Positions 1 to 6,410 of a stretch of DNA of 17,309 nt are shown here, one piece after another. The stretch comes from JAGQTE01 sp964648005 (GTDB lineage Bacteria; Actinomycetota; Acidimicrobiia; Acidimicrobiales; Acidimicrobilacustridaceae), in NCBI GenBank assembly GCA_964648005.1, contig CAZYKR010000066.1:1-17309 (forward strand), written 5' to 3'. The notes under the pieces were generated by a model. The model made no database searches, was not told the DNA's origin, and saw nothing but the letters and a program-made list of their open reading frames with translations. The number at the start of each line of letters is the position of its first letter. Positions within the stretch are counted from its first letter, which is position 1. The position numbers and the translations under genes were made by a program.

Positions 1-1
1 C

Positions 2-322
2 ATCGCCGCCATCGCCCAAGGCGTCGACGCACCATTCGGTCTCGCCCGCTACCAGCGGCCCCTGTGGCAGCAATGGGCAGCTTGCCGAGGTGTCGGCACC
101 GGAGCGTTCTTCGCCAACGACTTCACCGAGGCCCGCCAGCTCTGCGCCGGCTGCCCCGTGCTCGGCACCTGCCTCGAGGACGCCCTCACCGACATCACCC
201 GCGAAGGATGCTGGGCCGGCACCTCACCGAAGCAACGCCGCGCCATGCGCGCAGGCACCCTCAGCGTCTCCGGGTGGCTCGACCACCTCGAGCAGCTCGC
301 TGGGGACCGGGCCGCGGCGTGA
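2..322 (+). CDS. WhiB-family Fe-S transcriptional regulator (5' end outside window)
   Basis: The reading frame is open from the window edge to TGA at 320-322, giving 106 visible residues; the true start lies upstream. Four cysteines stand at visible residues 28, 48, 51 and 57, in the order C, then CAGC, then C after five residues. This is the WhiB ligand set for a 4Fe-4S cluster. It is followed by EGCWAGTSPKQRRAMR, the position of the usual G-[VI]-W-G-G turn and basic DNA-contact tail; the turn is slightly non-canonical. WhiB proteins are redox- or NO-sensing partners of sigma factors and are largely confined to Actinobacteria and their phages and plasmids. The gene ends 2 nt from the end of the convergent HEPN gene. 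In an element-like region it may be an element-borne regulator; this is inference. Confidence 0.88.
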   Translation: MAAIAQGVDAPFGLARYQRPLWQQWAACRGVGTGAFFANDFTEARQLCAGCPVLGTCLEDALTDITREGCWAGTSPKQRRAMRAGTLSVSGWLDHLEQLAGDRAAA

Positions 323-324
323 GG

Positions 325-1677
325 TCAAGCGTCTGGATCGCACCAAGGTGGACGCTCGGTTGTCCCCTCCGGCCTGTTCAGGTGGAGGCGGTTGGCGTAT
401 TGCCCCTCGAAGCCGAGCAGGCGAAGAACGATCAACTCGAAGTACCACATCGACAGCCACCATGCTTCGAAGCGGTGGTCGCTGTTGATCTCCCGCGGGT
501 GCCTCGGATGCACCACGCAGTTGCGGACCCATGTCGCGCTCTCCGGCCCGGTGTTGTCGCCCCACCGGTTCTTGTTGCTGGGCACAAGCCGCAGCAGCTC
601 GCCGAGGCTCCCGTGTTCGGTGGGGATCTCCGTTGGGATGTCTGCCCAATGGAGCAGCAGCGCCATTCGGTCGGCTTGCTCGAGCCGACTGAAACCCTTG
701 GAACGGAGCCAGCCACTCGTCTCCACAATGATCGACCAGGCCAGCATCTCCAGGCCGATCGTCGCTGTCACCAGCCCTCGGTCGGTCGGCCCCTCGTTTG
801 CAGCGACGTAGGTGCCGATCAGCTCATTCAGAGTCTCCGACCAGAACTCGTGGCGCGACAGATCAAGGAACGCCGGCCAGACGTCTTCGAGGACCTCGGG
901 ATGATGCATCGGATACCAGCTCCGCATGTCGCTTCCACGGTCGACTCGCCAGCTCCACCAGGCTTCGAACACCCGTTGACCTTCGGGGCCGAAGCCTGTC
1001 GGAAGCGCGATGCCGGGTTGTCGTCCGCGGGTCAAGGCCAGGAACTGCCTGAAGGTGTCGAGGATGGGGCGAGCGTCGTCGAAGGAGAAGTCACGAGCTT
1101 CGACCTTGCTGAGGCGCGCACAATGAGTGATTCGGTGGCCGTTGCGCCGCAGCCGGTCAAGTGTCGCTTCATCGACGTCGCAAGAGGCACGGTCGAGGGT
1201 GAGTACCCAGTCTTCGGATCGGAGTTCGTGTCGCCCGAGGACTTCGGTGCCGTCGGCGTACCGGACGAGACGCGTCCCGATCTCAGCCCCCCAGTTGATG
1301 ACGTAGAACCGCAGTTCCACGAGCCGGCTCGGGTCGCCCGTGGTGGTTGTGTGGTGTACGTCGAAGTCCTGCATGTGGAAGTCGGCAGGGATCGCGTCAT
1401 CGACAGTCGATGCGTCGCCGGGCTCGAGCCTGAACTCGTAATCCTTGTGCCCAAGGAGCAGGTTGGCGATCTCATTGGATCGAGCGCTGAGGTCGAAGAC
1501 GAGGCCGTCCTCGCTGGCCAGGTCGAGACGTACCAGTCCCGAACCAGCCAACCGGATGTTGGTCTTGAGTCCGGTGGCCACCAGTGGACCTTCGTGGATC
1601 ACCAAGCCTTCAGCGATGTCACCTCGCAGCCCCTGGTGCCACGGTTCCACTGCTTCGTCGACGATCTGGTCACGCAT
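325..1677 (-). CDS. HEPN-domain protein, ApeA-like layout (putative RNase effector)
   Basis: A 450-aa protein. The C-terminal third is helical and carries RNCVVH (R385, H390), a good match to the R-x4-6-H catalytic motif of HEPN ribonucleases, followed by P-R-H-P. Residues from about 25 to 160 look beta-rich. A long helical middle with many Trp residues (FEAWWSWR, about 237-244) leads to the HEPN core. A beta-rich N-terminal half with a HEPN C-terminus resembles the ApeA family of anti-phage proteins, but I recognise the layout rather than the sequence. HEPN domains usually cleave tRNA or other RNA to stop growth on infection. The ATG lies 9 nt after the stop of the upstream 127-aa gene, so the two are probably co-translated. 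Its end faces the WhiB gene at 2 nt. The HEPN call is fairly firm; the ApeA link is weak. Confidence 0.8.
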   Translation of the reverse strand: MRDQIVDEAVEPWHQGLRGDIAEGLVIHEGPLVATGLKTNIRLAGSGLVRLDLASEDGLVFDLSARSNEIANLLLGHKDYEFRLEPGDASTVDDAIPADFHMQDFDVHHTTTTGDPSRLVELRFYVINWGAEIGTRLVRYADGTEVLGRHELRSEDWVLTLDRASCDVDEATLDRLRRNGHRITHCARLSKVEARDFSFDDARPILDTFRQFLALTRGRQPGIALPTGFGPEGQRVFEAWWSWRVDRGSDMRSWYPMHHPEVLEDVWPAFLDLSRHEFWSETLNELIGTYVAANEGPTDRGLVTATIGLEMLAWSIIVETSGWLRSKGFSRLEQADRMALLLHWADIPTEIPTEHGSLGELLRLVPSNKNRWGDNTGPESATWVRNCVVHPRHPREINSDHRFEAWWLSMWYFELIVLRLLGFEGQYANRLHLNRPEGTTERPPWCDPDA

Positions 1678-1686
1678 GTCGTCCGC

Positions 1687-2070
1687 TCATGCCCGGTCGT
1701 CGTCACCGAAGCAGGCCCGCGCCATAGCAATCACAGCGTCTTCGTCGGGCCGGTTTGCCAGCTCGGCGATGACGCTGCCGTTAGGGCCATTGAGCCGCAA
1801 GAAGTAGTCATCGGGGCGCGGGTTCGGCTGTCGACCGCACCACGCCAGGACCTTCGAGACCACCGTCGCCATAGTCGTGCTCTCGTAGAAGGTCAGGTAG
1901 TTGGCGGCGAAGCCGAACACCTGGAGGACTGTGTCGACGTCGACGCCTCCGGCATCTGGCGGCAGCTCATGGTCCGACCGACGGGCCAGCCCCTCCGACT
2001 TGAACTCCTCGGCGAGCTCCAGCGGGATCCATGCATCCCACGTACCGTCATCGTTCCGCCGCATTGCCAC
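1687..2070 (-). CDS. Small EACC1-like protein paired with the HEPN gene
   Basis: A 127-aa soluble protein with no catalytic motif I can see. The start is GTG at 2070, because GGGAGG lies 5 nt upstream of it; an ATG two codons later is less well placed. Order along the chain: a short acidic N-terminus; a helical stretch (about 46-80) ending in VVSKVLAWCGR; then a strand-turn-strand DDYFLRLNGPNGSVIAEL (87-104); then a final helix (about 109-121). That order resembles the C-terminal half of EACC1 (effector-associated constant component 1), small proteins reported beside effector genes in actinobacterial conflict systems. The resemblance is in layout only and is my inference. The TGA stop is 9 nt before the HEPN start, so the two genes look like an effector and its partner. 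An antitoxin role is also possible. Confidence 0.72.
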   Translation of the reverse strand: MAMRRNDDGTWDAWIPLELAEEFKSEGLARRSDHELPPDAGGVDVDTVLQVFGFAANYLTFYESTTMATVVSKVLAWCGRQPNPRPDDYFLRLNGPNGSVIAELANRPDEDAVIAMARACFGDDDRA

Positions 2071-2295
2071 GCCGACCTCCCATCGTCTGCGAGTGTCGCC
2101 AGCCTTCAGTCAGCGGCACACGCTACGCGCCGACCGGGACACGCGCTGCGAGGGCAACGAAATGAGTGGCGACCGGCAATCGCTTCCGACTGCGCTCCGT
2201 GTCGATCCTGCGGGGCCTCAGCGTATCTGGTGAGCTCAACCATCTCGCCGGCATGGTGCCGGATGCGGCGGCCGGAGAGCCGCAACGGGCGGCCT
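2071..2295. other. 225-nt gap between SIR2-like and EACC1-like genes
   Basis: No convincing gene. A perfect 6-bp hairpin (CCGGCA, 3-nt loop, TGCCGG) lies at 2248-2262, and a weaker GC-rich stem lies near 2270-2285, just past the SIR2 stop. Either could attenuate transcription. A 45-codon minus-strand frame starts near 2243, but it has no ribosome-binding site and an unconvincing composition. The gap leaves open whether the 127-aa and HEPN genes share the SIR2 transcript or have their own promoter; I see no clear promoter. Confidence 0.4.
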
Positions 2296-3402
2296 CTACT
2301 CAAGGAGGACATGTGCGTAGATGTCGGGGCGTACGGTAGAGAATCCGTCACCATGCAGCCCGTTGCCGGCGGCCGTGAAGAGTCGATCGCCAGTCCACGG
2401 TCGGAGCCGTTCCAAGAGTGCGACGTGATCCGCGTCAGGATCGTCACCACCGGTGACGTTCAGGAAGGCGATCGGCTTGGTCTGGATGAACTGGTTCTTG
2501 AGCAGTTCGATGAAGTTGTCCTCTGCTGCGCGCCAACCCACGGTGATTAGGCGCGAGATCGGCGGCATGCCGCGTAGGTGAATGCGATGCTCATCGGGCA
2601 TAACGAACTCGTTCTTCCCGTGTAGGGGAAGCGCCAGCGCTGGTATTGACGCGGTTGGCCGGTCGTCGCCGAGTGGGGTCCAGCACGTTTCAATTCGCCC
2701 GCCGGTCCGCATCTCCGCATGCCCGATGACGTAGTTGGCTTTCGCCATTCGCGTTCTGCCTGACTCTGGGTCGCGAACCGGATAGCCCCAGTGCGCAGAG
2801 CCATGAGGCTTGAAGAGGCCGACATGATCATCTCTTATGTAGGACGCGATGTCATTTCGGTACTCCAGTCGCCAGATGGTGGAGCAGGCATGGTCTAGGA
2901 GATAGTCGTAGTTGAAGGAGACGAGGCACAGGTAGTTTCCGGTCCTCTTGGCCCAGTCCCATAGGTTGAGGACGAAGGCAACGTAGCTGGTCGCACCGCC
3001 CGACACGGGCACGCTCAGAGTGTACTCACTACACGCGATGAGAAGGTCCCTCAGATAGAAGCGGGTCGCCATGAGGTGGCGCATCCTGTCGGTATCACCC
3101 GCAAATGCCATTTCGGCATACTCTGCCAATACTTGCTCGAGCGAGTCGGTGGGATCGCCATCAAGGCGCTCGCGCAGCGTGGCGATCACAGGAACCGCGT
3201 CTGGGTAGTGGCCGAGGACCCAGTTCCGAAGATGGGACCATGCGGCGAGGTCTTTCGTGAGCGGCGGTTTGAGCAACCTCCACGGTTTCTCCGGTAGACC
3301 CGCGATGACAATGTCGGCCTCGGCTAGCTCGGATCTGTTCGGGATACAGTCGTGAGAAGCACCGGCTCCAAAGACGACGCATAGGGTCTCGCGTGCGCTC
3401 AC
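2296..3402 (-). CDS. SIR2-like protein (putative NADase defence effector)
   Basis: A 368-aa protein with the markers of the SIR2 Rossmann fold: VVFGAGASHD (9-18, the NAD-binding GAGxS loop); SFNYDYLLD (162-170), in the place of the TxNxD motif with N164; KPHGS (198-202), with H200 in the position of the sirtuin catalytic His; and ITVGWRAAEDNF (286-297), matching the late G-Y/W-S segment. There is no zinc-ribbon CxxC pair as in true deacetylases. SIR2 domains of this type in ThsA, DSR2 and similar systems cleave NAD+ during phage infection. The GTG start has AGGAG about 10 nt upstream. It follows the lipoprotein gene by 53 nt and precedes the EACC1-like/HEPN pair, all on one strand. Hand-counted GC in 2821-2880 is 29 of 60, low for this window, which fits acquisition. 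Confidence 0.85.
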   Translation of the reverse strand: MSARETLCVVFGAGASHDCIPNRSELAEADIVIAGLPEKPWRLLKPPLTKDLAAWSHLRNWVLGHYPDAVPVIATLRERLDGDPTDSLEQVLAEYAEMAFAGDTDRMRHLMATRFYLRDLLIACSEYTLSVPVSGGATSYVAFVLNLWDWAKRTGNYLCLVSFNYDYLLDHACSTIWRLEYRNDIASYIRDDHVGLFKPHGSAHWGYPVRDPESGRTRMAKANYVIGHAEMRTGGRIETCWTPLGDDRPTASIPALALPLHGKNEFVMPDEHRIHLRGMPPISRLITVGWRAAEDNFIELLKNQFIQTKPIAFLNVTGGDDPDADHVALLERLRPWTGDRLFTAAGNGLHGDGFSTVRPDIYAHVLLE

Positions 3403-3455
3403 CTCGGAAGCTCTCCTTTCCCTGGGGGGTCAGCCTGACGGTCCATCGGAGAACT

Positions 3456-3941
3456 TCAGAGCCGTAGGACGAGGTTCTCCTGGCTGCTCTGTTCTGGCAC
3501 GCCAAGTGTCTCCCTGCCGATCTCGAGCTCGTAGAACTCGGACGTGCTGGCAACCTCGAACTCCATCTCGAAGCGGCAGACGAGCAGCCCATCTGCGCCA
3601 GTCTTGTGAATCTCGACCTTTCCCTCGGGCAGCGGCTCCTGGCCGACAATCTCCCCGGCGGCGTTTCGGATGACCACCTGCGCTCCGGTGATCATTTCGG
3701 AGTAGGGCGCGTACGAGTCGAGCAATGCGATGCGACCGCATGGTGCACCCGGCTCCTCGTCGCGCTCAGCGCCGAACCCTTTCGTCAGCGGAACCGCATC
3801 GGAAACGCTGATCCAGACCTCTACGGTCTCGGGACCACCTACGGTTGACGTCGGCTGCTCGGCGGATTCGGTGGGCGATGAAGTGCATCCTGCGGCGAGC
3901 GCAGCGGACACCGCTAGAGCCAGCCAGATGCGACGGATCAT
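3456..3941 (-). CDS. Secreted lipoprotein, unknown function
   Basis: A 161-aa protein with a lipoprotein signal: MIRR, a hydrophobic stretch (5-17), then LAAGC with the lipidated Cys at 19. A Ser/Thr/Pro linker follows, then a mostly beta-like domain (about 40-161) containing two further Cys (in APCGR and LLVCRF) that could form a disulphide. I do not recognise the domain. Its ATG overlaps the TGA of the Excalibur gene (ATGA, 3938-3941), so the two lipoproteins are translationally coupled. The next gene, 53 nt on, is the SIR2-like gene; whether they act together is unknown. Confidence 0.75.
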   Translation of the reverse strand: MIRRIWLALAVSAALAAGCTSSPTESAEQPTSTVGGPETVEVWISVSDAVPLTKGFGAERDEEPGAPCGRIALLDSYAPYSEMITGAQVVIRNAAGEIVGQEPLPEGKVEIHKTGADGLLVCRFEMEFEVASTSEFYELEIGRETLGVPEQSSQENLVLRL

Positions 3942-4351
3942 GTCTCGCAGGCGACGCCGTCGCCGTCACGGTCAAGCTCTGGCCGGTAACCGGGCTGGCC
4001 TCTGTAGAGCGGCGCAGCGCCGGCGGCTCTCGCCTCGGCGCAGTTCTTGTAGAAGACGCCCGACGATGACGGCGCCGCAGTCGTCGCGGTAATGATCGGT
4101 GCAGCGGAAGTCGTGGGAGCCGCCGTCGTCGTCGGCGCTGCCGTGGTCGTCGGTGCCTCGGTTGTCGTCGGGGCAGCGATAGTCGAGGTCGTGGACGGCG
4201 CTGCGGTCGTTGACGTTCCGTCGCGAGCTGGCCTCTCTGTCGTGGACGTTGCCGGCACTGAAGTGCCGACCTGGCCGTCGGGTTTGGACTTCGCCGAGCA
4301 ACCCACCGAAACCGCAGCGACGGTCACAAGAACCAGAAGAGTCCGCTTCAT
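3938..4351 (-). CDS. Excalibur calcium-binding domain lipoprotein
   Basis: A 137-aa protein. The ATG at 4351 is chosen because GGGAGGT lies just upstream and a signal peptide begins there; the 39 residues of open frame before it look non-coding. A hydrophobic signal (5-17) ends in SVGC, a lipobox-like site with Cys18. A long Thr/Ala/Pro linker (about 35-95) follows, built partly from a 6-residue TTTAAP-like repeat. The C-terminal 39 residues form an Excalibur domain: YKNC with Cys104, then DRDGDGVACE (127-136), the EF-hand-like calcium loop and second Cys. Excalibur domains occur on extracellular proteins, often with nucleases or wall enzymes; here the domain stands alone. It is divergent from the Mrr-type gene with 58 nt between the starts. 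Confidence 0.88.
   Translation of the reverse strand: MKRTLLVLVTVAAVSVGCSAKSKPDGQVGTSVPATSTTERPARDGTSTTAAPSTTSTIAAPTTTEAPTTTAAPTTTAAPTTSAAPIITATTAAPSSSGVFYKNCAEARAAGAAPLYRGQPGYRPELDRDGDGVACET
4098..4187. repeat. Five degenerate 18-bp tandem repeats in the Excalibur gene linker
   Basis: Units begin at 4098, 4116, 4134, 4152 and 4170. Each reads on the minus strand as a variant of TTTAAP, and the middle three are closest to one another. The array encodes the flexible stalk between the lipid anchor and the Excalibur domain. Such arrays vary in copy number by slippage without shifting the frame. Confidence 0.7.
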
Positions 4352-4409
4352 GGCTTGACCTCCCACCTGTACCAACAAGCGCCGAGACGCTAGCAGCGGC
4401 CTGTGAAGC

Positions 4410-5210
4410 GTGCTGGAGCAGAGCGTGCTAGATACCTTCGACGTGGCCTGGGTTCCGCTGATCCTCATCCTCGTCGTCCCGGTTGTGGTCGCCCTGTTCG
4501 GGGAGTCGCGAAAGAAGTCTGCGCAACTGGCGACGAAGGCCGAGCGGCAGGCAGCGCGGGCGGACTACCAGCGACGGGAAGCTGAGGCCGAATCAAGGAT
4601 GCGCGAGTTCGCAGCTGAATCGCGGCGACGGGCCGCCGAGAGCGAAGCGGCACGGCTTGAGCAGGCCAAGGCAGACGGTCGGCTCATCGAGGATTGGAGC
4701 ATGGCGGAAAGGGTGATGGCCGAGTGCATGCGCAAGCTGGGCTTCCCTGACGCTGCTGTAACGGCTGGCGGAGCTGACGGGGGGATCGACATCGCTGCCA
4801 GCGCTGCGGCGGCCCAGGTCAAGTATCAGACAGCGAAGGTTGGACGACCACAGGTGCAACAACTTCGTGGTGCGGCCGGTGATCGCCTTCCTGTGTTCTT
4901 CGCCCTCACGTCCGCTGGGTACTCATCGTCTGCTCGAGAGTGGGCTGGTGCGAACGGTGTGGCTCTCTTCACCTATGACTTTGCCGGCGACCTGACAGCG
5001 TCGTCGCGCCTTGCTGTGGAACTACTCGAGCGTGCGTCGTTTGATCCGCCGACTGGAGCGGAACTCGAACGCGCGATGCGGCCGACACACACGGCCGGAT
5101 CCCCTTGCGAATGCGGCGGCGTGCTGATGATTCGAAGGAACAAGCAGACGGGCCACGCCTTTCTCGGGTGCTCCGAATATCCGAAGTGCCGGTTCACGAG
5201 TCCTCGTTGA
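4410..5210 (+). CDS. Membrane-anchored Mrr-type restriction endonuclease with C4 zinc ribbon
   Basis: A 266-aa protein with four parts. Residues 13-30 (VPLILILVVPVVVALF core) form one membrane segment. Residues 32-95 are a charged Glu/Arg/Ala helix, probably a coiled coil. Residues 96-210 match the Mrr nuclease fold: GGADGGIDI with D127, then QVKY with Q136 and K138, the D...QxK form of the PD-(D/E)xK site. Residues 233-260 hold CEC...C...C (C233, C235, C254, C260), a topoisomerase-type zinc ribbon ending GCSEYPKCRF. Mrr-like enzymes usually cut modified or foreign DNA. The GTG start has no strong ribosome-binding site, so a nearby start is possible. It is divergent from the Excalibur gene and ends at a strong hairpin. 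Confidence 0.85.
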   Translation: MLEQSVLDTFDVAWVPLILILVVPVVVALFGESRKKSAQLATKAERQAARADYQRREAEAESRMREFAAESRRRAAESEAARLEQAKADGRLIEDWSMAERVMAECMRKLGFPDAAVTAGGADGGIDIAASAAAAQVKYQTAKVGRPQVQQLRGAAGDRLPVFFALTSAGYSSSAREWAGANGVALFTYDFAGDLTASSRLAVELLERASFDPPTGAELERAMRPTHTAGSPCECGGVLMIRRNKQTGHAFLGCSEYPKCRFTSPR

Positions 5211-5217
5211 CGGCGCG

Positions 5218-5249
5218 AAGCGGCCCCCCGTCGTGGCAGGGGGCCGCTT
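5218..5249. terminator. Bidirectional hairpin terminator between convergent genes
   Basis: A perfect 11-bp inverted repeat, AAGCGGCCCCC (5218-5228) and GGGGGCCGCTT (5239-5249), with a 10-nt loop. It lies 8 nt past the Mrr-type stop and 25 nt past the stop of the convergent 216-aa gene. The AA...TT ends serve either direction; there is no long U-tract, as is common in high-GC genomes. Confidence 0.8.
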
Positions 5250-5273
5250 GCTGTGCCGGTTCGTCGGTGGGCG

Positions 5274-5924
5274 TCAGTTGTCGGCGCCCTCCGAGGCCGG
5301 GAGGCCGAACCGCTCGCGCTGCCACGGCGTGAGGTTCACCGACATGTCGTCGTACTCGATCGAGCCGATGAGGCCGCCGATCACCGAGGCCGAGTCGTGC
5401 ACTCGGTCGTAGCCGGTCACCTTGTTGGTAGCGACGAACAGGTCGACCCCGTGCTCGTCGTGCACGCTGTCGCTGACCTTGGCCCGAACGTCCGCCATGC
5501 GCAGCGTCAACTCGTACGCGACCGGCACCAGGGCCTCGAGCGCGGCGCCGAGCTTGCTGGTCTCGATGATGTCGCCGTCCGTGATGCCGAACACGTCGAG
5601 GTTGAGCCACGCCGGCATGGCGACCGTCGCCACATCGTCGGCCCTCGCCGCGGCGCTCCCGCAGTCGTCGAGGTCGTCCGTGATGGTCTTGGCGACCTCG
5701 TACCAGTCGGCGAACAGGTAGCCCATGGCGGCGTTGTAGGCGTCGTCCGCCCCGGCGTAGGCCTCGCCGACCTCGAGGGCCATTTGGTGCTGCTCGGCCG
5801 CCACCAAGCGGACGAGCGCCGCCGCACCGGCGAGCACGGAAGCGAGTTGCTGCGCACGGTTGGTGATGCGACTGTGCTGCTCAGCGGACAGCGCGGTCAG
5901 GTAGTTGGTCTTGGTCTCGGTCAT
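5274..5924 (-). CDS. Unrecognised 216-aa helical protein next to the attachment site
   Basis: The ATG at 5924 has AGGGAG 6 nt upstream, so expression is credible. The protein is acidic and mostly helical for its first 100 residues (TALSAEQHSRITNRAQQLAS and on). A central part contains NLDVFGITDGD, and the C-terminus ends in NLTPWQRERFGLPASEG. There is no signal peptide, membrane segment, cysteine-pair or catalytic motif that I recognise. It is the last gene before the tRNA fragment, about 120 nt away, a place where elements often carry excision or accessory genes. It does not look like a small basic excisionase. I assign no function. Confidence 0.7.
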   Translation of the reverse strand: MTETKTNYLTALSAEQHSRITNRAQQLASVLAGAAALVRLVAAEQHQMALEVGEAYAGADDAYNAAMGYLFADWYEVAKTITDDLDDCGSAAARADDVATVAMPAWLNLDVFGITDGDIIETSKLGAALEALVPVAYELTLRMADVRAKVSDSVHDEHGVDLFVATNKVTGYDRVHDSASVIGGLIGSIEYDDMSVNLTPWQRERFGLPASEGADN

Positions 5925-6041
5925 GGCTACTCCCTTGTCCCATCGGCGGCCGATTTGACCGCCTTACTTGGCAGCGATGGTTAGGGGTTCGTTGCTCTGG
6001 CCTGCGGTTATGCGTTCGAACTACAGCGCAAACGGTCGTCG

Positions 6042-6087
6042 CCCTTACAAGGAGGGGGTCGGGGGTTCGAGTCCCTCAGCGCCCACC
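6042..6087 (+). other. tRNA-Val(UAC) 3' fragment, probable attachment-site scar
   Basis: The fragment reads as the 3' half of a tRNA. It has a 7-nt anticodon loop CTTACAA (6044-6050, anticodon UAC); the 3' strand of the anticodon stem GGAGG (6051-6055); variable loop GGGTC; an intact T-arm (GGGGG, loop TTCGAGT, CCCTC, 6061-6077); acceptor strand AGCGCCC (6078-6084); and ACC. The expected 5' acceptor GGGCGCT and a D-arm are absent upstream, and the 5' anticodon strand mismatches. The break therefore falls at the anticodon loop, a standard tyrosine-integrase crossover region. The orientation implies that the integrated DNA lies to the left and native chromosome to the right. Confidence 0.82.
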
Positions 6088-6395
6088 CGTTCGAGGTTCG
6101 TCTCCGGCACCTCATCGATGCGGCGCGCGCGGCAACGGAGTTCGTTCAGGGGCGGGAACGCAGCCCACACCGGCCAAGCCTCGGGGCTCGAGCGGCCCGA
6201 CTCAGCGGTCGCGCTGGTCATCGGGTTGCTGGGTCGCACCCAGTGTGCTCCGCTCTTCTCGCGAGCCGGTGAGCGCACGCGCCGCCGTGTCGGCGAGGAA
6301 CGTGAGGCGGCGCCGGTAGGCCGCCGGGGAGGCAGGTCCTCCTCGATGGGGAAGGCGGGGGCAGTCGTGGTACGCAATGTAGCTACAATGCTGGC
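6088..6395. other. Non-coding stretch between att fragment and vapB
   Basis: About 300 nt with no gene I can support. A minus-strand frame runs through it but is antisense to vapB and ends in the tRNA fragment, where it reads GAEGLEPPTPSL, a well-known spurious tail made by translating a tRNA 3' end. Another short minus-strand frame (about 6250-6330, reading YRRRLTFLADTAARAL) looks protein-like but is bounded by stops, and might be a gene remnant. The right end holds the vapBC promoter. Confidence 0.4.
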
Positions 6396-6410
6396 ATGAC
6401 AGTAGCTACA
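6378..6410 (+). promoter_or_regulatory. vapBC promoter and twin operator, probably leaderless
   Basis: GTAGCTACA occurs twice, at 6379-6387 (inside the palindrome TGTAGCTACA, 6378-6387) and at 6402-6410. The two copies are 23 bp apart, about two helical turns, and they straddle the vapB ATG at 6396. TACAAT at 6384-6389 differs by one base from the -10 consensus and sits 6 nt before the ATG, so transcription probably starts at the ATG itself. No Shine-Dalgarno sequence is present and the -35 is weak. Dimeric VapB binding to such repeats would give autorepression. Confidence 0.65.

Noticed and set aside
2106..2243. 45-codon minus-strand frame in the gap after the SIR2-like gene
   Set aside because: No ribosome-binding site, Arg/Cys-rich composition typical of non-coding high-GC DNA, and no recognised family.
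64..2550. Very long plus-strand open frame (828 codons) across the HEPN and SIR2 region
   Set aside because: It is antisense to three genes with clear motifs and its translation shows no domain; long shadow frames are common at high GC.
4098..4187. Regular repeats that might suggest a CRISPR array
   Set aside because: The units are directly adjacent, 18 bp long and encode a Thr/Ala/Pro linker; there are no spacers.
6042..6087. A complete tRNA gene
   Set aside because: The D-arm and 5' acceptor strand are missing, and the 5' anticodon strand does not pair properly.
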